Shown here piece after piece: positions 50,001 to 59,000 of a DNA stretch of 64,000 bases (the stretch's first letter is position 1; each line of letters opens with the position of its first letter). This DNA comes from Himantopus leucocephalus (Eukaryota > Chordata > Aves > Charadriiformes > Recurvirostridae): positions 25,099,200 to 25,163,199 of the forward strand of contig RSEF01000006.1 in the NCBI GenBank assembly GCA_003993805.1, given 5' to 3'. A program made the position numbers and the translations under genes. The notes under the pieces are model-generated. The model did no database searches. It had not been told where the DNA came from and saw nothing but the letters and a program-made list of their open reading frames with translations.

Positions 50001-53000
50001 GATGTTGCTAATGTTTTCTGTCCAAAGTGGAGGGGAGCCAAGCAGGAAGCCTTTTCTCCATCCTACCCACAACCTCCCTGCTGCAGGAGGGTGAGGAGGA
50101 GCTGACGTGCTGGAGACCAGTAGTCCCAGTTAAGAAGAACATCTCTTACTCCCGGGGTAAGGAAGCCGGGGAGAAACTACACGTGGTCAGCCTAGCCTTG
50201 GACAAAGGCTCTGTCCCCTGTACTGAAGGAGGAATGCAAGACAAAGGAAACAGCTCAGGGAAGGCAGAAAACTCCCCCTCCTGCTGGTGTGAGGTCCTTT
50301 GGCGTCTTATATATGAGGTTTTTGTCCTGCCTGGCCTTTTCTGGGAAACGGAAGCCGCCGCTGTAATAGTTAAAGGCTGCTGCACAGAATAGCGTTGCCT
50401 CCTCCTATGGAGGAGCTGAAAGCCACAACACAGAGGGATTGTTCTGCAGTCGCAGGAGCATCCTCTCTCACTGCCTGTGTGCAATTGTTTGGGATGCACA
50501 GAGGAGAGTTTGAAGGTTACACGTACTGAGTAGCCTTGTGAAAAAGACTGGTTTTTTCCCTTGACAGCTGCCAAGCCCACGTTAGATGAAACTGCAGAGG
50601 AGAGTGGACTGAGCTGGAAGTTGGGTTCACTGTTACATATCCACCTTCTTACACTTTCTATTGAAGATCTGTGCAGCAAGTGGTGCTCAAACTGTGCTTT
50701 CTGACTAACCCACTCTGCCTGCGAGAGTGGCAGTACGCGGAGCTCATTACAGACCATCTTCTGACAGCCTCAGATGCAGAGATCCTTTGCAGCAGCCCGC
50801 TCAGCCAGGAGGCAGCAAATGGGCACAGCAGGGGAAGCGTTTTGTTCTTGGTGGGGAAGAGAATCTGGGAGAGTATATTCAGAGGCTGCAGGCAGCCCAG
50901 AGCCTGGGGAAAGTGGACTCTCCTGCTTTTTGGTTTAAAATCAGAGACTTAAAGGGATCATGTCGGAACACTTGGGATGGTGTTTCAAAAGGTGCTACCT
51001 AAACAGGCTGGCCATTTTACATTTGAACCATGAATATAGCTCTTGGACTAAGTTTCTGTTTCTCTTGCACTACTGTAATGGGTTGGTAGAGCTCAATGCG
51101 TAACTAACATTTTACACAAGTATGTGTGAATACAAAGTTCCTCTGTTTCCTGCCCTTCGGCCTCCTGCTTTGCCAAAGTAAAACAAAAGTTTGGCCTGTG
51201 CAAGCTTAAAATTCCTGAAAATTTGAAAGAAAATAATCAACCACCGAGAAAAACGCTACAGTGCTTTCAAAGACCCCTGCCCTTCCTGTCTGTTATAAGC
51301 CCCAGAACTAATGCCAAGGTAACTAGAACTCTTTTCTGAAGACATTATGATATGATAACTCCATAGGTGTTTTCTCACGGACTCTCGCCCCTTTATTGCC
51401 ATTTCTTGAGTAATGTTTGCTAAAAGGAATACCCTAGTGCAGTCTTTCTGTCAGATGTCTGTGCTGTGAAGGTCATTCAGAGGAGGATAGTGCCTTCGCT
51501 TCTCTTTCAAGCTCCTTGAAAGCTCTTCAACAGAAATATCTTGTAGATAGATACCTAGGGGAAGATCACAAGTGACTGTACAGTCTTATGGTGCTCCTGT
51601 GTCCATCTAAGCATGCACAAGTATGTAGGAGGTCCAACAACAAGAAAAAAAAAATATTTCTCTCCTGTGGCAGTTCTCTTTCCTCACTGAGGACACCTAA
51701 AGGCTGCTAAAGGCTGTGGGTACAAGTCTTTGTTCTAGTTGCACCTGGCCGGGAAACGTTCAGGTAACTGTGAAACATTCTGGCTTTCATGTGCCAGAAC
51801 ACGGGATAGGATTTTTTAAATGAAAGGCAAGTATCTCTTCAAATTGGCCACGTGGGACCACATAATCTGTAAATAAACTGTCATTAAATACCTATTTTGA
51901 GCTGGGTCCTTATCTGACAGGAGATCCTGCTGTATTACATCCTTTCTTGTTCCTGGGCCTCCGCCCCATCCTGAGGCTATTCAGTTTCTGAAACTATTGA
52001 AGACATAAGTACCATCCTTTGAAGGGGAGCCGTAAAACTTGCTCAGGTGAAGGATGCAGAAAGCTGGTGGCAACACAGCTGGACAGAGGTGGAAGGGTTT
52101 CCCGCCTGGCCTGGAGCTCGGGATTTGGCAAGTGCGTCACTCCTTGCGGTTGCTGGACTGGGGGATGGAGAGAGTAAGGAGAAGATTGTCCCACTTGCCC
52201 GTTGGAGGAGGTGAAAGCAGCCCAGCCCAGCAGCACCCAAGGGCGATGGGTCTGAGTGGCGGGGTGTAGAAGAGCAATAGCTTGGAGCAGGGAGAGTTTT
52301 GTGGGGCTGCAAGGGAGCATCTCTCATCTGTGTTCATTTTCTTTCTTCGCCATGCTCAGTAGCGCCAGGTAAGTCCTTTCCTGCTGCTCTGCGTTCCTCC
52401 AGCCTCCTCCCTCCTCCCTGTGGGAGGAAGCCATGCAGATAAATCCGTAGATAGGTGAGAAATGTGTTGTTGCAAAAGCAAAGTAAGGCGGGAGATGCAT
52501 CCTGCCCCGGGCAGCGCTTATGCCAAGGGGATGCCAAGCACGATGGATGTGCCAGCTCCTGCCTCTGCTGACTGTGAGGGCTGGAGAAGGCTGTAAGGAG
52601 CAGACATGGAGGAGCTGAATGAAGTCGTGGGGAGGAGAGGAAGTGTGGGAGGAGGTGGCTGGCGGAGCAGGCTGTACGGAGTCAGGGAGAGGACGGGGGG
52701 CCCACCGCTTGCAGAGGGTGGGAGCGTGCCCTGGGCACGGGAGTCACTCGCTGGGAGTCTGCGTGAGAAATTCTCGGAGGCTGCAGTCATGGAAATTGTA
52801 TACGTGTGTAGAGATGGGCAGGGAGAAGGAGCAAGCCAGACACGCAGATGTGTAAGGGATGGAAAAAAATGTCCTGGAAAACAGAAGAAGTAGAGGAGGC
52901 CCAGAACCAAATTGGTTATTGTATGATAGCATTTTAGCATTTGTTTTTTGGCTAAAATATTACGCTCCAATGTCATATAAGGCATCCAGGTGTCTGGAAT

Positions 53001-56000
53001 CTACTTTGTGATAAGAAAAACAGTATCTGTAACTCCATCAACGGAAGCTGCAGTGCAGCGAGACACGTTTTCCACCATCCCACTGCCAGTAGGGGTGAGT
53101 GATGGCTCTGAGTGGGGCACGGAGGAGTGAGGAATCACGTTGTCCTGCTGGTGATGTACCCTGGGGAGGCATGGAAGCCCCTTCATTGGGCTTTCAGTCT
53201 GGGGGATTTAAATGATCAAATAAGTTTATATATGCTTGCATAAATTGATGGGGCTCTGTTGAGAGGCTCATTAATTTTCCAGACTTAACCTGGAGCTGTG
53301 CAGTAATCAACTTTGTATTTCCAACCTGCTGATCAATTAAAAAAAAAAATAATCTGGATCACCCTTATGTTTTCTGAAACTGTCATCAAACCTCAGACGT
53401 CAAACAGTCCTTACAGTATTGATAATCTGTTTTTTTCCACACTATTTTTTTTTTAAAGAACCTTTTTGCAGAGGCCCCTTGTTTCTAAAAGCCTAATTTG
53501 AATCCCTGCAGTGGAGCTATTGTTTAATTGTACTCCAGGGATTTAATTCTTCCTAAGGCATCTTGTCTGTGCTGTATGTCTGCAGCAGGCAGCAGCACCG
53601 TGTGAATTTGCACCTCTTTGGAGTGCCCGGGCTGGGGCAGTTCCTGTTTCCCAGACAGGAGATAAGGGGCAACAGAACTGAACTGAAAAAGAAAAACAGG
53701 GAGGAAAAGCTTTTTTCTAATGTAATGCAAATATATCATGGCTTGGATTCTACTTGTATGTTCTTAGAACACGTTCAGCTTGAGTTGAAAATTAAATTAT
53801 AAACTAACTGCCAGCGGGCCCCACAGATTATATCACAATTGTTTTTCCCCTTTACCAATCCCTGTCCTTTGTAGGTTAGGAAACTAAGCAGACAGACTGA
53901 ATTTAGCATTAATTTGATTATCCCTAGATTATCTTAATTTAATGTGGCTGGCAAATGAGTCTGAATGAAGTCTTTTTCTTTATGCTCTGTTGTTCTTTTT
54001 AAAATTTGCATCTGTGTAATGAGTTTCAATAACAATATTACTTTGAGATTTTCAGACACGATTTTCATGTTTAGCTTCTGTATCGGTTTATTATAGCTAC
54101 ATCTTTGCATGCATACTTGTATCCATTATTGAGCTAGTTAGAAATATATTAAGTAGCTTTGGTGAAAAATATAGCTAATATATTTTAGTGTTGGACTCTG
54201 CAGCCGCCCTTAGTTTTTCTCTATTAATTCTAGCTGTTCAGTCTGCAAAATGGTACTGAAAAACAGCATCAAATCTTATTTGTGAAAGATTGCCAAATTA
54301 CCTTTTTTTTTTTTTTTAACAAAGCCAGACTGAATATTAAAAATGTGTTGGAGAAAAATACGTTTATACAATAAATTATACAGACCGTGCATGGGGTAAT
54401 AGCAATGCAATAAATTACATTGTTTCTGTAAGTATAGGATAAGCTGCATTCAATTTAAATGTCTGGCTGCATCACTGTCATGCTGGTCAGGAACTCACTG
54501 GGGGCCTTTTTAACATTCCTGCACCCGTAAGTCATGGAGTTGAAATCCTTCTTTGCTTTGCCCTCAAATACAGAATTTCTCTGACGTCTGCGACTCGCTG
54601 CCTGCAGTTTAGCTGAGATCTCACAGTCGGATACAAAATGCAGGTTTGTACCCCTTAGAGCAGCGAGTTTTCAAGCTGCTGAGCGATGCGGATAACGTAG
54701 GTCTGGCTGGTGTGGGGGATGTGGTCATCGTTTGTGTGCCAGCATCCCCAGTGCCACACGCTGTTGCAAATTTATTGAATATATTTTTTTAGACCAAGCT
54801 AGCAGAGAAGTGCCAAGCGTTGTGCTGGCATAGCTAAGCAACATTACTGGCTCAAGGGGGTAATCCAGGTAGCTGCTGCTTTCTTGAGGGGACAAGCAGG
54901 ATTATTTCTTTCAGCATCGTCTTGCACATATCCCAGAATAAAGTGACCACGTAACGATGGCCTGGCTTTCTGCAGAAATGAGAGAGGAACACAGAAACTT
55001 GCTTTTGAAGGATGTGAGTGCAGCAGAGTGGCTGTTTTCCCGAAACCAAGCACACTTAGTAGTTAATGCACTTAGGGCTTCTCCCACTCTGTGCAGTATC
55101 AGCTCATAACCTGTAACACACTGTCCAGATGGATTTATCTGACAGATTAGTCGGAACAGTTTAACCCCGCTGTTGCAGATTTTAGCTTGCATTTTGAAGG
55201 AGGCGGTGTCTTAGAAGAGATACCGAGGAACGGTCAGGCTACAAATCTGTTCTCCTAATTTGAAAATCTATCTAAAGAATTGCATGCTGTGACCATGTCA
55301 GAAGGGGGAAGTTTCCAGCTTTTGGATGAACCAGGGTGATGCAGTCTGGACTGTCCTGGAGCCAGACTCAGTCTGGGGACTGTATGCCAGGCCATGCATG
55401 GACAGGAGATACGCTTTGAGTTCCCTTGCTGTCTTGTTGCTGGTGGAACAGCATCAGGTCTTTGTTTTCCTCCATACTGTCCCCTGTGTGCATGCCGGAG
55501 AAGATATTTGACTCCCAGATGCCCAAACAGCTATTTCCCATTTGCTCTGGGTGCCTGGTAGCAAGCTCACTGGAGATGTTCCCTGAACCAGATTCAGCCT
55601 GGGTCCACCCTTTGGATCCTAGTACTTGTCTTGGTTTGCTGTCCTTTTCAACTTACTCCCTGCGGCTATTCAATGGAGTAAGAGCTCCTAGCAGGATCCC
55701 ATACATGCGAAACTGGCAAGTTTAAAAAAGAAATTGAAAATACAGTGGGAAGTAATCTGTGTTTCTCTCTAGAGCTAGGTAACACCTCTTAAGCATAGAT
55801 TGCATGCATTACACTGTTTATAAAACATCTTGCGGCCAAGGGTATGACTTGGTTTTATTTCTTTAGGCATCAGCTATATTTAGTCAAATTAAAGGCGGAG
55901 GGAATGCACTCCAAGAAAATACATGAGCAATGTTACACAAAGAAAATTTACTAGTCCACAGTGGAATGGTTCCCTCCGAGTTATTTCCCCAGTTCTCATT

Positions 56001-59000
56001 ATAGAGCAGTTGGATAGTACAGTTAGGAGAGATGAGCAGCTGAATTATGACCATTGCTGCATGGAGGAACCTCACCTGCTTTATTTGGGCTGTAAAAGAA
56101 AATGGATAATGACATTTTAAAGACTTCAAAATATGGGAAGCTTAACAGAATGGTGTGGCATAACTGTCTTAGAGATGCTGCTTTTGCATAATAGAATGGT
56201 GCAAGAGCTGGTCTATGAGAAATTTAGAGACTTCTCATTTCTGTGGAGCTGGAGAGAGGCTTCAGGTTTGCTATGATAAATTATGAAATAAAATGGTAAG
56301 TTTGAAATGAAATGTTTTAATGGCTTCCTTGTTGAGTTCTTATGAAATCAATACTTCCCTGTGAAGCAGTTTGATTTCATTGAATCAGCATTCCCTAACA
56401 GAAAAAAAAAAAAAAATTAAAAAACCCAGTAGCTTTTGTTAAAACACAAACTTGCAGAAAAAGAACCAGTTTCAAGTCTGTGAGGATGGATCACCTTGCT
56501 CCATTAGGTTGAAGTCCTGTTAGTGCCCCTTCCAAGCAGGAAGGGTATGAGTGTCCAAGAGGTTACTGTAAGCCAGCCTGTGTATTTACAACACATCCAG
56601 CATTCCCGTGGTAACTGCTGAAGGATATGTATTTATCGTGAGGCAGGTCAGGTAGTTTAGCTCTTCCTTCCACGGAGGGACCATGTAACCACCTCAGGTT
56701 TATTGTGAGGCAGAAGTATTCAACAGCAGTTCCTGTGAAATCAGCTCATATGCAGTAAATCAGAGCCTTAGTTTACTCCTGAGGATTTGCTGATTTAGCC
56801 ATACACTAAAATCATTTGGATTTAATTTTTTAACATATTTTCTTTCAGTTCCTTTGCTATTTATTTCCTCCTGTTGATGGCTAGATCATTTCTGTGCTTT
56901 GCCATCTGTCGTACGCATTTGACAATTCCCTGGTGAGGCCATGATAATTTTTTCTGGTAACTATTGTTTTTGCTGTGCTCACCTAAGGAAACAAGGCTTA
57001 CACAGGCGTGCTCTTCTCCTGCCTAGAAGACTGACTATCCTACCCTAATGGTGTTTGAACCTGTTGGCCAATGACAGACTTAACAGAGCGGTAGGGCTCT
57101 TGGAGAGACATGGTTCTTAAAGGATTATAAAAATGAGTAGGTGAGTAAAAATGCTAACTGTGCCCTCTGCAGTGGAGAAGAGTGGGCCTTAGACACAAGT
57201 GAATCTAGATAGGGTCCTCCTGTGCATGCTGTAGCTGTGGTAAAAGCTTTAGTCAGAGCTGCTTCCTCCTTGTGCGATGACAAATCCATCCACAACGTTC
57301 AAACCCACAGAGAAAAGAACGTCCTTAGTTCTGCTGTTCATAGAAGTCTTCTCCAAGCTTGCCCCTCAGCATAGGAACACACCGACTGGCCACAGGGTTG
57401 AGGCTTGCTATTTATTAGAAGACTCCTCTCATTAGATAAAATGGTTTCCCTGGACACGTCACATCTCTTGGTGGCTTTGCTGTGGAGTCAGCTAACACTG
57501 AAGTTCTAAGAGGCAGAAGTCTTTGCAGCAGCAAGTGATACCTGAGTCCTGGCAGACTGAACGTTGCCCTCTTGAAATGGTAGAGAAGGTGCTTGTTCAG
57601 CAGTAGCCTGTGATTTTTCACAGCTACGGCTGAAAGCCGTCTCACCTTGTCCTGGATTCTGGACGCAAATGTTATTTTGTCTCATTAAGAAATACAGTGC
57701 AAAAGGATTTTTGTAACATCTGTTGTGCTTCAATCCCTCCTCAAAACCAGTAAGAAACGTTGCCACAGTGTGCTAATCAGCACAGCATTACAGCGGGTCA
57801 AAAGGGTTGTCGTAGCAGAGCTTCTTGAGAGTGAAAAGTGTTGGAATGATGGGTGCTGTAAATGGATGTGGATAAAGCAGAGGCTGTTCCCAAATCCACA
57901 GGGGCCTGGGACATCATCGGTGTTGTGATGGGATCCTTGCAGAACCAGCTTTGCTGCTGAGGCTGTAAACTTTCGGGTTTACTAAATTGAGATAATTTGC
58001 AGAGGAATGTTCTGTGCTTATCTTAAAGGGGAGTCATGTTTTGGCCTAAAACTAGAAATTGCTTTGGGATGCTTGTAGCAGTGAGTCCTGTCAGACTGGG
58101 TCAGTGCTCAGTGCTCCATGGATATAAACTTCTTCCTGTAATCTTTTATTTTTACATACATTTCTTTTACATGTATATTAATATCTATTTTCATGTCTGT
58201 ATTTTCAACTATTTAGTATATAAGTAGCTTCCAGTTGTGAGTGTAGGCATCTCATTTGGTATCTACAGTAGGCATCAAAATGTGTACTGAGAGGTATGGC
58301 TATAAAACGATGAATGTTGTTGAGAGACCCATACTGAAGGTCCTAGTCCCCAAATCCTTGGCTTATAGCAGTGCAAAACAGACATCTCAGAAATGAGTTT
58401 GCAGGTGGCTGCTTTTCCAGTTAGTCCACATGGCATGGGAGATACGGGGATGCATTTTTGGGAACAAAAGGAGCTGGTTTTAGGCACGTCTGACTGAAGT
58501 GTGTTGCTCCTCGTAAGGTGTTTGTGCTCCTCGTGTACCTGAGATGAGCATATTTGTCCTCTGCCTACCGATCTCTTGGTGTTATGGAAATATGTATGTA
58601 CATGTAGGAAATACTAGCACACTGTACGTGTTTGTGGATGAAAGGCAGGTTGTACAAAGTGTGTTACTGACAGCACTGCAAATGATGGAAAGGTGCAAAA
58701 ACCACAGGAGACCTCACGTCCATCTGTGCTGTGATGACTTTGAGGATCTATCTGGATGTTTTATGTTCTAATTCAACATTCGAGAACGCACCAAATTTAG
58801 TTATAAATTTACTTCGGAGGAATCATTTATGAAAACTTTAGGATATTCTGGCTAAAACATTGTTTAAAACTTAAATGCTTAGAAAGATTTTGATTGTCTT
58901 ATTTTGAAAATGTGAGTGTGAATGGTGGGAAGGGAGGATGCTTATCCCTGTTTCCAGTATGAGGCAAGAGAAAGTGGTTATCTAGTCCTTTGTTTCTGAG

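Noticed and set aside
50146..50757. 203-codon minus-strand ORF with an ATG, in SUFU intron 3
   Set aside because: It is the longest open frame outside the CpG islands, but the translation has no domain, signal or family resemblance I recognise and no evident splice context. A frame this long is plausible by chance in 64 kb. Stranded RNA-seq and a protein search would settle it.
52518..52985. 155-codon minus-strand ORF in SUFU intron 3
   Set aside because: Ser/Pro/Leu-rich translation of a purine-biased stretch, with similar-length overlapping frames on the other strand. There is no family resemblance.
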